A DNA stretch of 64,000 bases. Source: Sulfitobacter sp. D7 (lineage in GTDB: Bacteria; Pseudomonadota; Alphaproteobacteria; Rhodobacterales; Rhodobacteraceae). Where the stretch lies: positions 1,302,001 to 1,366,000 of the forward strand of contig NZ_CP020694.1 in NCBI RefSeq assembly GCF_003611275.1, in the 5' to 3' direction. A program made the translations under genes and the position numbers. This document shows, piece by piece, positions 37,214 through 45,348 of this stretch (its first letter is position 1; every line of letters starts with the position of its first letter). The notes beneath the pieces were generated by a model, which was given only the letters and a program-made list of their open reading frames with translations, was not told the origin of the DNA and searched no databases.

Positions 37214-38110
37214 ATGGCAAATTATGCAAATCTGCCCGCACCGACACCAGAAGGCGGGCTGAACCGCTATATGCAAGAGATCCGCAAGTTCCCGCTGTTG
37301 GAGCCTGAGGAAGAATACATGCTGGCCAAACGTTGGGTCGAGGAACAAGATACCGAAGCCGCGCACCGCATGGTCACGTCGCACCTGCGTCTTGCCGCGA
37401 AAATCGCGATGGGCTACCGGGGCTATGGGCTGCCGCAGTCCGAGGTGATCTCGGAGGCGAATGTCGGCCTGATGCAGGCGGTCAAACGTTTCGATCCGGA
37501 GAAGGGCTTTCGCCTTGCGACCTACGCGATGTGGTGGATCCGCGCGTCAATTCAGGAGTATATCCTGCGGTCGTGGTCGCTGGTGAAACTTGGCACAACC
37601 TCGGGTCAGAAAAAGCTGTTTTTCAACCTGCGTAAGGCAAAGAACAAGATCGGTGCCTTGGAAGAAGGCGATCTGCGCCCTGAGAATGTGACAGAGATTG
37701 CAACCCAACTGGGCGTGACCGAAGCTGAAGTCGTTTCGATGAACCGGCGGATGTCGGGCGGGGATGCCTCGCTTAACGCCACCGTCGGGTCCGAAGGCGA
37801 AGGCACGATGCAGTGGCAAGATTGGTTGGAGGACGAAGACGCCGACCAAGCGGGCGACTATGCCGAACGTGACGAGTTGGAAACCCGGCGTGAGATGTTG
37901 GCCGAAGCCTTGGACGTGTTGAACGACCGTGAAAAGGACATTCTGACCCAACGCCGCCTGTCGGATGAGACGGTCACTTTGGAAGACCTGTCGTCGCAAT
38001 ATGATGTCAGCCGCGAACGTATTCGCCAAATCGAAGTACGTGCTTTTGAAAAGTTGCAGAAGCGCATGCGCGACTTGGCGAAGGAAAAAGGCATGATGGC
38101 GGCCAGCTAA
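37214..38110 (+). CDS. rpoH: RNA polymerase heat-shock sigma factor RpoH
   Basis: A 298-residue sigma-32. Region 2 (HLRLAAKIAMGYRGYGLPQSEVISEANVGLMQAVKRF and the ATYAMWWIRASIQEYILRSWS segment) is followed by the RpoH box QKKLFFNLRKAKNKI near residue 135, diagnostic for RpoH, and region 4.2 ([27 protein letters not shown]). AAAGGGA lies before the ATG. A sigma-32 type promoter is upstream and a terminator downstream. It directs chaperone and protease genes during heat or envelope stress. Confidence 0.96.
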   Translation: MANYANLPAPTPEGGLNRYMQEIRKFPLLEPEEEYMLAKRWVEEQDTEAAHRMVTSHLRLAAKIAMGYRGYGLPQSEVISEANVGLMQAVKRFDPEKGFRLATYAMWWIRASIQEYILRSWSLVKLGTTSGQKKLFFNLRKAKNKIGALEEGDLRPENVTEIATQLGVTEAEVVSMNRRMSGGDASLNATVGSEGEGTMQWQDWLEDEDADQAGDYAERDELETRREMLAEALDVLNDREKDILTQRRLSDETVTLEDLSSQYDVSRERIRQIEVRAFEKLQKRMRDLAKEKGMMAAS

Positions 38111-38134
38111 TTCTAGGCTAACTTAACATAGATG

Positions 38135-38164
38135 GCCCCGCTCCCAGGAGCGGGGCTTTTTTTT
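38135..38164 (+). terminator. Terminator of rpoH
   Basis: GCCCCGCTCC / GGAGCGGGGC, 10-bp perfect stem with a two-base loop and eight T. The T-run overlaps the stop codon of the convergent GntR gene. Confidence 0.93.
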
Positions 38165-38801
38165 ACGTCTGGCTCGGTTCGGCAACCCTGCTTTCAATTT
38201 CGGCAATCTGTTCAAAGCAGGCGGCAAGGGTGCCGCTCTTCATCGCGCGGGCCGCGGTTTGCAGCACCTCACGCAGATGCGCAATCTGGACCTGTGGCTG
38301 GGTTTCAAAATCCCGCAGCGACCACCTGATCAGACGCCAATAGGCCGCGCGAAAAGCATCACTGAGGATCGGGTTCTCGATCATCTCGGATAAGGCATTC
38401 AAAAGCTGGGCGCGTATCTCGAAAAACGCCTCGGCTTGGTCCAGCTGACTGATGTCCATCATCCCCAAAAGCCCGGCCAGCGACATGAATTGCGTTGGCG
38501 GCGCGGGGCTAGAAGGGGCACATTTGGCCGCGGCCTCGATAATCGCCGCTGCTGCGCAGATATCGTCAGCGCGCATCGATTCCTCCAAGGGCGTCACGAC
38601 AGAGCCTACACCGGATTTAACGGCGATCATCCGCTCATAGGCCAACCGTTGCAGCGCTTGTCGGATGGGCGTGCGGGAGACGCCAAACCGCTGCGCCAAG
38701 GCCATCTCGTGCAACATACCATCCGCAATGTCGCGATTCAGGCAGATATCCGCCCGGAGCGTGTCAGCAATCGCAGTGCTGGATTTGACTTGGTTGAGCA
38801 T
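38163..38801 (-). CDS. GntR-family transcriptional regulator (FadR/FCD type)
   Basis: A 212-residue regulator. The winged helix-turn-helix is residues 15-70 (MLHEMALAQRFGVSRTPIRQALQRLAYERMI), typical GntR; the C-terminal all-helical part resembles an FCD ligand domain, shorter than usual. The start at 38801 has AAGGAT upstream. A 15-bp sequence containing ATGTATACA, the usual kind of FadR-type operator, lies 40 bases upstream and again before the unknown gene at 39655. It therefore probably controls itself, the divergent phosphatase and that unknown gene. The ligand is unknown. Confidence 0.85.
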   Translation of the reverse strand: MLNQVKSSTAIADTLRADICLNRDIADGMLHEMALAQRFGVSRTPIRQALQRLAYERMIAVKSGVGSVVTPLEESMRADDICAAAAIIEAAAKCAPSSPAPPTQFMSLAGLLGMMDISQLDQAEAFFEIRAQLLNALSEMIENPILSDAFRAAYWRLIRWSLRDFETQPQVQIAHLREVLQTAARAMKSGTLAACFEQIAEIESRVAEPSQT

Positions 38802-38840
38802 TGCCCGGCATCCTTCGGTCTGTTCACATCTTGCCTGACT

Positions 38841-38855
38841 AACATGTATACAGGT
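38841..38855. promoter_or_regulatory. GntR-type operator, copy 1
   Basis: AACATGTATACAGGT with palindromic core TGTATACA between the divergent GntR and phosphatase genes. Identical to 39554-39568. Confidence 0.75.
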
Positions 38856-38890
38856 GTCGCTGCGCTTACTCAAATTTTATGGATGCTGTC

Positions 38891-39451
38891 ATGTCTGTCG
38901 TTCTGCCTTTTTTCGATCCCGAAGCGACCTCGATACGCGCCGTTATCCCGACCCCGCGTGGGGGGCATCTGGCGATGACCGGCTATCCGGGGCTGCTGAC
39001 CCATGTCGATGGCTCTGCCTATCTTGATCCGCATCAAATGGCCGAAACCTTGGAAGGGTTGCGCGCGACCGGCGCCCGTCAATTGCTCATCCTGACTGAG
39101 GAAGCAGAGCTTCCCGAGGGGGCGTTTCCTTTGATTTCCAAAGTTTCTCAACCCCTTGGCCTGAGGCTTTCTTTCGCGGCGATCCAAGATTTCAATGTGC
39201 CCGGCGACGCTTTCCTGACGCAATGGCCGGAACGTCGGGCCGGTTTTGAGCAGGCGTTGGATGCGGGGGAGACGGTGGCCCTGTCGTGCCAATACGGGGC
39301 GGGCCGTAGCGGACTTATTGCGGCCTGGTTGCTGATGGGGGCCGGGCTTCCGGCAGGCGACGCCATTGCCCTAGTGCGGGATCACTTCCCTGAGGCAATC
39401 GAGAACCGCCTTCAGGAGACCTGGCTCCTAGAGGTCGAAAAGGCGGGTTAA
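38891..39451 (+). CDS. Dual-specificity / tyrosine phosphatase-like protein
   Basis: A 186-residue cytoplasmic protein with the phosphatase P-loop ALSCQYGAGRSGLIAAWLLM near residues 133-152, where Cys and Arg fit the C-x5-R signature of cysteine-based phosphatases. Asp in AIQDFNVPGD could be the general acid. The start could also be ATG 38879; 38891 has a GGAT nearby. It is divergent from the GntR regulator with an operator between. The target is unknown: a protein phosphotyrosine or a small phosphate ester is possible. Confidence 0.8.
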   Translation: MSVVLPFFDPEATSIRAVIPTPRGGHLAMTGYPGLLTHVDGSAYLDPHQMAETLEGLRATGARQLLILTEEAELPEGAFPLISKVSQPLGLRLSFAAIQDFNVPGDAFLTQWPERRAGFEQALDAGETVALSCQYGAGRSGLIAAWLLMGAGLPAGDAIALVRDHFPEAIENRLQETWLLEVEKAG

Positions 39452-39505
39452 GCGCTCCATTCGCATAGATCGTGTGAAAAAAGATTGTCGAATTATACGA
39501 TTGCC

Positions 39506-39545
39506 CAATTGTCGGCAAGTTGTTGCCCCATTCTTGCCGCAATTG
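39506..39545. promoter_or_regulatory. Long inverted repeat upstream of the unknown gene at 39655
   Basis: CAATTGTCGGCAAG and CTTGCCGCAATTG, 13 paired bases with one bulge, spaced by 13 bases. It lies 8 bases before the second GntR-type operator and could bind a second regulator. Confidence 0.55.
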
Positions 39546-39553
39546 GATCGGAC

Positions 39554-39568
39554 AACATGTATACAGGT
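39554..39568. promoter_or_regulatory. GntR-type operator, copy 2
   Basis: AACATGTATACAGGT, identical to 38841-38855, about 87 bases before the start of the unknown gene. Confidence 0.75.
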
Positions 39569-39654
39569 TGGGCAACAGCGGAACCTCCCGAGGGAACGCA
39601 ACAGCCCACAGAAAGGGAAGACTAACGAACAGACGAGTAGAAAGAGGATTAGAC

Positions 39655-40041
39655 ATGCAAAGCCGCTCCATCGCGCCAGAAACATCCGGCCCCATCGCGT
39701 CCCTCAATGCAGGTGACATTATCCGCCGTAGGCGCAGCTATGAACCCGTTACCGTCTGTCATCCTTCCGATGAATTTCCCGCTGTTCTAAACATTTGCAG
39801 CGCGCGTTTCCACAGTGTCCACCATGACCGCGACTTTGGCAGGGTGGAGGCGGTGGTCGAGGTGACCTATACGCACCATCCGCGCGCCATGCCGCAGACC
39901 GTGTACCTGCGCACCAACGTGCCGCTGCGCCCTGCCGGGCAGCGCCAAGAGCTTCGCCAACGGCTCATTCAAAGTGCCGTTACCCTGTCCGTCCTGATCA
40001 ATCGTCAAAATGAAGGAGATACGACCCTGCGTGCTGCTTGA
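39655..40041 (+). CDS. Unknown conserved-looking protein under GntR-type control
   Basis: A 128-residue protein, rich in Arg and His, with no signal peptide or membrane segment. Segments include AGDIIRRRRSYEPVTVCHPS and VEAVVEVTYTHHPRAMPQTV. I recognise no family. The ATG at 39655 has AGAGGATT upstream. It has its own promoter region of about 200 bases with two dyads (39506-39545 and 39554-39568) and an intrinsic terminator, so it is a single-gene unit with elaborate control. The link to the GntR-phosphatase pair is inferred from the shared operator. Confidence 0.75.
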   Translation: MQSRSIAPETSGPIASLNAGDIIRRRRSYEPVTVCHPSDEFPAVLNICSARFHSVHHDRDFGRVEAVVEVTYTHHPRAMPQTVYLRTNVPLRPAGQRQELRQRLIQSAVTLSVLINRQNEGDTTLRAA

Positions 40042-40066
40042 CGCACAGTCCAATGCCTAGCAACTG

Positions 40067-40091
40067 CACCCCCTTATGGGGGTGTTTTTTT
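40067..40091 (+). terminator. Terminator of the unknown gene
   Basis: CACCCCC-TTAT-GGGGGTG followed by seven T, 26 bases after the stop. Confidence 0.92.
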
Positions 40092-40300
40092 ATGTCGGGC
40101 AGGCGGTACGGTCGCGTTTCGCGCAATTGTCCTCCGGCGCATCGGCTCGGCCTGTGGACCTTGTATATTCGCGCAGGCCCCCCATTTGTTACACTCTGAT
40201 GAGGGCAGCGAGGGCTTGGCATAGATGTCGGGCGCAGGTCCGTGACATGCGGCCCGCGGGCGCCATATCAATGATGAGCATAGCAACAGGAGGGCGTGGG

Positions 40301-40570
40301 ATGGCAGGCGGATGGGCGCGTGATGGCGCGGTAAGCGAACAGATCGAAGCATCCATATCGGACGAATTGGCACGGCTGAAAGCCCGCCGCGCGCCGGTGG
40401 GTGAGAGCCTGACCCATTGCGCGGAATGCGAAGAGCCTATCCCCGAAGCACGACGTATCGCTCTGCCGGGGGTGAAACTTTGCATTGATTGCGTGCGCGA
40501 CCGGGACGGGCAGGCGCAGATGCGCGGCGGGATAAACCGGCGCGGGTCGAAAGACAGCCAGTTGAAGTGA
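40301..40570 (+). CDS. DksA/TraR-family C4-type zinc finger protein
   Basis: An 89-residue short DksA-like protein. A helical N-terminal part (SEQIEASISDELARLKARR) is followed by a four-cysteine finger HCAECEEPIPEARR...KLCIDCVRDRD (residues 47-72). Small DksA/TraR proteins bind the RNA polymerase secondary channel; some do so without ppGpp. The start at 40301 has AGGAGGG upstream; longer frames upstream have no site. It is convergent with the small membrane gene, two bases away. Acidic tip residues of DksA are not clearly kept. Confidence 0.85.
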   Translation: MAGGWARDGAVSEQIEASISDELARLKARRAPVGESLTHCAECEEPIPEARRIALPGVKLCIDCVRDRDGQAQMRGGINRRGSKDSQLK

Positions 40571-40572
40571 TG

Positions 40573-40815
40573 TTAGGGGCGCATTGCCCGGCGCCGACGC
40601 CGAAGAGAGCGCCAGCGCCGATACAACCGCACATCCATCGCCGCCACCATGAAACCAAGCGGCAGCATCCAAAAGCCGAGGATCGGCAAGAACCCAAGGA
40701 TGCCGCCGCAGATCAGCAGCAGGCCGAGCGCAAACCTGAACCCGGGCGGGACCCGCCTTTGGACCCAAGCAAAGAACGGCGCGAACCTGTCCTTCATGCG
40801 CTCGGCGAGGGACAT
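40573..40815 (-). CDS. Small two-pass membrane protein
   Basis: An 80-residue protein with two hydrophobic helices (FRFALGLLLICGGILGFLP and LGFWMLPLGFMVAAMDVRL), a basic tail of eight arginines within RRWRSLRRRRRAMRP and no known domain. Its ATG overlaps the TGA of pepF by one base, so it is translated after pepF. It is probably an inner-membrane protein of unknown role. Confidence 0.7.
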   Translation of the reverse strand: MSLAERMKDRFAPFFAWVQRRVPPGFRFALGLLLICGGILGFLPILGFWMLPLGFMVAAMDVRLYRRWRSLRRRRRAMRP

Positions 40816-42635
40816 CAGACCTCCATCGCTTCCAATTCGTCGATCATGTCAGAGATCATCGACAGTCCCTTGTCCCAGAAGGCGGGGTCAGAGGCATCAA
40901 GCCCGAAGGGGGCCAGAAGCTCCTTGTGGTGTTTCGAACCGCCTGCTTTCAGCATGTCGAAATACTTCTCTTCAAAGCCTTCCTCGCCCTCGGCGTAGAC
41001 TGCGTAGAGCGCGTTTACCAGCCCGTCGCCAAAGGCATAGGCATAGACGTAGAAGGGCGAATGCACGAAATGCGGGATATAGGCCCAGAAGGTCTCATAG
41101 CCGTCCATATACTCGAATGCTGGCCCAAGGCTCTCGGCCTGAACGCTCATCCACAGCGCGTTGATGTCGTCGGGCGTAAGCTCCCCGCCGCGGCGCGCTT
41201 CGTGCAATTTGCACTCGAAATCATAAAAGGCGATCTGGCGCACGACCGTGTTGATCATGTCCTCGACCTTGCCAGCCAGCAGCACCTTACGCTCTGACTG
41301 CGTCTTGGCCTTGTCGAGCATTTTGCGGAAGGTAAGCATTTCGCCAAAGACCGAGGCCGTTTCGGCCAATGTCAGCGGGGTCGAGGACAGCATCTCGCCC
41401 TGATCGGCGGCCAGCACTTGGTGCACGCCATGGCCCAACTCATGCGCCAGCGTCATCACGTCGCGCGGTTTGCCGAGGTAGTTCAGCATCACATAGGGAT
41501 GCACGTCGGTCACGGTGGGATGCGCGAAGGCGCCCGGTGCTTTGCCCGGTTTCACACCCGCGTCGATCCAGCCCTTGGTGAAGAACGGCTTGGCCAACTC
41601 GCCCATGCGCGGGTCAAAGGCGGTATAGGCTTCCATCACGGTCGCTTCGGCCTGCGCCCAGTCGACCACCTTGGGGTCTTCCATCGGCAGCGGCGCGTTG
41701 CGGTCCCAGACCTGCATCACATCAAGGCCGAGCCACTTGCGCTTCAGCTCATAGTAGCGGTGGCTCAGCTTCGGATAGGCTTCGACCACGGCGTTGCGCA
41801 GCGCTTCGACCACCTCGGGCTCGACATGGTTGCTGAGGTGCCGCCCGGTCTGCGGTGTCTCCATGCCGCGCCAGCGGTCGATGACCTCTTTCTCTTTTAC
41901 CTGCGTGTTGTGGACGCGGGCAAAGGTGCGGATGTTGCGGCCCAGCACCTCGGCCAATTCGCGCGCGCCCGCTTCGCGTTTGGCGCGGTCGGGGTCGGTC
42001 AGCAGGTTCAGCGTGCCTTCGATGTTAAGCGTCTCGCCGTCGACTTCGAATTCCAGCCCGGCGATTGTCTCGTCGAACATCCGCTCCCAAGCATCGCCGA
42101 CCACGCCGAGGTCGTGCAGAAATTTCTCCATTTCATCCGACAGTTGATAGGGCTTCATGGCGCGGATACGGTCGAAGACGGGTTTGTAGCGTGCCAGATC
42201 CGGGTTTTCGTCCAAGAGCTTGGCAAGGTGATCGTCGGGCAGTTTGTTCAGTTCCAGCGTGAAAAAGACCAGCGGCGTGGTGTAATCGGTGATTTTCTCT
42301 TGGCAGTCGGACATGAACTTGGCCCGGCCTGAGTCCGTCGTCTGCTGGTAATAGCGCAGGCCCGCGTAGGACATGATGCGCCCCGCGACCTGATTGATCT
42401 TTTCGTTGCGCAGCACACAGTCGAGCAGCCCTTTGGCGTCGAGCGCGGCCAGATTGCCTTGGTAATCAGTGGCAAAACGCGCGCAGGCTTCCTCTAGCCA
42501 GTCGAGGTCGCGCTTCAGTTCGGGCGCGTCTTCGGCGGTGTAAAGGTCGCTCAGATCCCATTCCGGCAGATCGCCGAGGTTTTTGCCCCCGGCGCTGGCG
42601 TTGGCATCGTGAAGCGGGAAGGGAAGCTGAAACAT
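40815..42635 (-). CDS. pepF: Oligoendopeptidase F (M3B family)
   Basis: A 606-residue cytoplasmic zinc metallopeptidase that trims short peptides. The active site LAHELGHGVHQVLA (HEXXH) is near residue 396, with the third ligand Glu expected in TLAETASVFGEM near residue 424. The N-terminal helical domain begins LPEWDLSDLYTAEDAPELKR, as in PepF. Length is normal. The stop is followed by one base overlap with a small membrane gene. Confidence 0.94.
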   Translation of the reverse strand: MFQLPFPLHDANASAGGKNLGDLPEWDLSDLYTAEDAPELKRDLDWLEEACARFATDYQGNLAALDAKGLLDCVLRNEKINQVAGRIMSYAGLRYYQQTTDSGRAKFMSDCQEKITDYTTPLVFFTLELNKLPDDHLAKLLDENPDLARYKPVFDRIRAMKPYQLSDEMEKFLHDLGVVGDAWERMFDETIAGLEFEVDGETLNIEGTLNLLTDPDRAKREAGARELAEVLGRNIRTFARVHNTQVKEKEVIDRWRGMETPQTGRHLSNHVEPEVVEALRNAVVEAYPKLSHRYYELKRKWLGLDVMQVWDRNAPLPMEDPKVVDWAQAEATVMEAYTAFDPRMGELAKPFFTKGWIDAGVKPGKAPGAFAHPTVTDVHPYVMLNYLGKPRDVMTLAHELGHGVHQVLAADQGEMLSSTPLTLAETASVFGEMLTFRKMLDKAKTQSERKVLLAGKVEDMINTVVRQIAFYDFECKLHEARRGGELTPDDINALWMSVQAESLGPAFEYMDGYETFWAYIPHFVHSPFYVYAYAFGDGLVNALYAVYAEGEEGFEEKYFDMLKAGGSKHHKELLAPFGLDASDPAFWDKGLSMISDMIDELEAMEV

Positions 42636-42691
42636 CGGTGTACCTCATTTGCGTTTCGTCACATCTATGCCTCCGGGCGGGCCGGAACAAC

Positions 42692-44290
42692 CTATCCGTA
42701 GATGCGCAGCATTTCTTTCAGATCGTCGAGGGTGTTGGCCTCTTGCAGCGGCTTGTCCTTGCGCCAGCGCAGCATGCGCGGAAACCGCAGGGCGACGCCG
42801 GATTTATGGCGCGGGCTGGGTTGAATGCCTTCAAAGGCGATCTCGAATACATGATGCGGGGTCACCTGCCGCACGGGGCCAAAGCGTTGCTGTGTGTTCT
42901 TGCGCACCCATGCGGTGATCTGGCGGAACTCGGCATCCGTCAGGCCGGAATAGGCCTTGGTGAAGGGCACCAGATCATTGCCGTTCCAGACTGCAAAGGT
43001 GAAATCGGTAAAAAGGTTCGCCCGGCGGCCCGAGCCCGATTGCGCATAGATCATCACCGCGTCGATGGTCAGCGGATCCAGCTTCCATTTCCACCAGTCG
43101 CCCTTTTTGCGGCCCGACAGGTAGGGGCTGTCGGCGCGTTTCAGCATCAACCCCTCGGCCTGCGCCTCACGGGCGGTGTCGCGCAGGGTGGCCAGCTCGG
43201 CCCAATCGGTGAATTGGTGCTGCGGCGACAGGCGCACGGGCGCGTCGGCGGGCAAATCGGCTGCGGCCTGCTCCAACAGCGCGCGGCGCTCGGCAAAGGG
43301 ACGGTCGCGGATGTCCTCGCCCTGCCATTCCAGCAGGTCGTAGGCGTGCAGCACCACGGGCGCTTCCTTTAGCAGCTTTTTGGGCACAGTCTTGCGTCCG
43401 ATGCGGGCCTGCAATGCGTTGAAAGATGAAGGGAATTCGGCCCCCGGCTGCCAGACCAGCAACTCGCCGTCGAGCACCGTGCCCGGCGGCAGGTGATCGG
43501 CTGCGCGGGCAAGCTCGGGGAAGCGGTCGGTCATCAGTTCTTCGCCGCGCGACCAGACGAAGTAGTCGCCATCGCGCAGGATCAACTGGCCGCGGATGCC
43601 GTCCCATTTCCATTCCGCCCGCCAGTCGGTCGGGTCGCCCAAGGCGTCTGGTCCGTCTTCCAGCGCATAGGCGAGGTAGAAAGGGAAGGGGCGCGAGGCG
43701 TCGGCGCTGGCGTCTTCGGCCTCAATCAGGCTGTGCCACGTCACGTCATCGGGGTGCCAGTTACCCATCAGGCGGTGCGCCATTTCCGGCTCGGGGCGGC
43801 CACTGGCGCGGGACAGGGCGCGGGTCATCAGCTTTTGGCTGATGCCGATGCGAAAACCGCCGGTGATGAGCTTGTTGAACAGGAACCGCTCGGTGCCGCC
43901 AAGCTGTTGCCAAGCCGAAAGGACGAATGCCTTGCGCGCCGCGTCGTCTTCGTCTTTCAGCCCGCGCAGGGCGTTGATCCACGAGGTCAGCGTGCCGGTG
44001 TCGTCGTTCTCTACCGGGGGGAGGACCAGCGCGATGGTCTCGGCCAGATCGCCGACGATGGCGTAGCTGTCTTCGAACAGCCACAGCGGCACACCGGACG
44101 CCTCAGACGCCCATTCCCGCAGGCGGGTCGTGGTGACGGCGCGTTTCGGGCGGCGGCCTGAGAAAAGCGCCACGGTCCAAAGACGGTCGTCTTCGGCCGC
44201 GGTGGTGAAATACTCGGCCAAGGCGGCGACCTTTACCGTGGTTTTGGTGGTCTGGTCGACGGCATTGAAAAGAGCGGCAAAGTCCTTCAT
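42692..44290 (-). CDS. ATP-dependent DNA ligase (cisplatin/LigC-like bacterial type)
   Basis: A 532-residue ligase. The nucleotidyl motif I is EWKWDGIRGQL near residue 233, with the AMP-accepting lysine, and motifs III-V follow (LDGELLVW, EGLMLKRADSPY, WWKWKLDP). An N-terminal helical DNA-binding domain (residues 1-210) and C-terminal OB fold (FTDFTFAVWNGNDLVPF...) complete it. Its start overlaps the stop of the MBL exonuclease gene by four bases. This pair is part of a known bacterial repair set that also has a helicase and a phosphoesterase, which are not seen nearby. Confidence 0.92.
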   Translation of the reverse strand: MKDFAALFNAVDQTTKTTVKVAALAEYFTTAAEDDRLWTVALFSGRRPKRAVTTTRLREWASEASGVPLWLFEDSYAIVGDLAETIALVLPPVENDDTGTLTSWINALRGLKDEDDAARKAFVLSAWQQLGGTERFLFNKLITGGFRIGISQKLMTRALSRASGRPEPEMAHRLMGNWHPDDVTWHSLIEAEDASADASRPFPFYLAYALEDGPDALGDPTDWRAEWKWDGIRGQLILRDGDYFVWSRGEELMTDRFPELARAADHLPPGTVLDGELLVWQPGAEFPSSFNALQARIGRKTVPKKLLKEAPVVLHAYDLLEWQGEDIRDRPFAERRALLEQAAADLPADAPVRLSPQHQFTDWAELATLRDTAREAQAEGLMLKRADSPYLSGRKKGDWWKWKLDPLTIDAVMIYAQSGSGRRANLFTDFTFAVWNGNDLVPFTKAYSGLTDAEFRQITAWVRKNTQQRFGPVRQVTPHHVFEIAFEGIQPSPRHKSGVALRFPRMLRWRKDKPLQEANTLDDLKEMLRIYG

Positions 44291-45291
44291 TCGCTGTCGC
44301 CTCCATCGCTGTCGAACTGGGTCGGGACGACCTGCGCGTTCCAGCCCTCGTCGTTAAGGTAACGCGTGAAGATATCGGTGTAACCATGGGTTACATATAT
44401 GTTTTCCGCGCCAGTCTCACGGATGGCCCAAAGCAGCCCATGCCAATCCGCATGGTCCGAGATGACAAATCCACGATCCCCCGCGCGCCGTCTGCGCACC
44501 CCGCGCAGCGCCATCCAGCCCGAGGCAAAGGCGCTCTCCTGCGGTCCAAAGCGCCGCGCCCATTGGCTGCCCAAGGCCGAGGGCGGCGCCAGCACCAACG
44601 CGCCGGGGTGGTCTTTGGGGACGAGATCGGGCGTCACGAGCGTGGTCTCGGGCAGGGTGATGCCCTGTCCGCGCAGCACCGCATTGGTATTTTCCACCGC
44701 AGTATGGGTCAGGATCGGTCCGATCGTGGGATCGAGCATCGACAGGAGCCGCTGCGCCTTGCCCAGCGAATAGGCCCCGAGGAAAGCGGTCTTGCCCGCC
44801 GCCTTGCAACCCGCCCACCAGTCGTTGATCTGCGCTGCCACCTCGGCCTGCGGTGCCCAGCGAAAGACCGGCAGGCCAAAGGTACTCTCAGTAATGAAAT
44901 GGTGGCACTGAACCGGCTCAAAGGGTTCTGACATGCCGTCGTCGATCACCTTATAATCGCCCGACGCGACCCAGACCTCTCCGCCGACCTCAACCCTGAT
45001 CTGCGCGCTGCCGGGCACATGGCCCGCCGGGTGGAAGGAGACCGTGGCCCCGCCGATCTGCCGCCTCTCGCCATAGGCGATGCCCTCGATGGCGATCTCG
45101 CCCAAGCGGTGGCGCATAACGGGCAGGGCAGCGTGGGTGGCAAGGTAACTGCCCATCCCGTCGCGGGCATGGTCGGCATGACCATGGGTGATCAACGCCC
45201 GGTCAACGGGGCGCCAAGGGTCGATGTAAAAGTCACCTGCAGGGCAATAGATGCCGTTTTCGGTGAAGGTAAGGACGGGTTCACGTGTCAT
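44287..45291 (-). CDS. Ligase-associated MBL-fold DNA exonuclease
   Basis: A 334-residue protein of the metallo-beta-lactamase/beta-CASP type. The zinc motif THGHADHARDGMG (HxHxDH) is near residue 38, HPAGHVPGSAQI and ASGDYKV follow, and STFGLPVF and SDHADW are present. The family is found next to ATP-dependent DNA ligases and acts as a 3' to 5' exonuclease in repair. The ATG at 45291 is preceded by an open TTG at 45300. It overlaps the ligase gene. Confidence 0.9.
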   Translation of the reverse strand: MTREPVLTFTENGIYCPAGDFYIDPWRPVDRALITHGHADHARDGMGSYLATHAALPVMRHRLGEIAIEGIAYGERRQIGGATVSFHPAGHVPGSAQIRVEVGGEVWVASGDYKVIDDGMSEPFEPVQCHHFITESTFGLPVFRWAPQAEVAAQINDWWAGCKAAGKTAFLGAYSLGKAQRLLSMLDPTIGPILTHTAVENTNAVLRGQGITLPETTLVTPDLVPKDHPGALVLAPPSALGSQWARRFGPQESAFASGWMALRGVRRRRAGDRGFVISDHADWHGLLWAIRETGAENIYVTHGYTDIFTRYLNDEGWNAQVVPTQFDSDGGDSE

Positions 45292-45348
45292 CCCAAGCAA
45301 TCTAGGCGGCGCGGGCCGATTGCACAGGAAAATGACGCCTGAGCGGGG

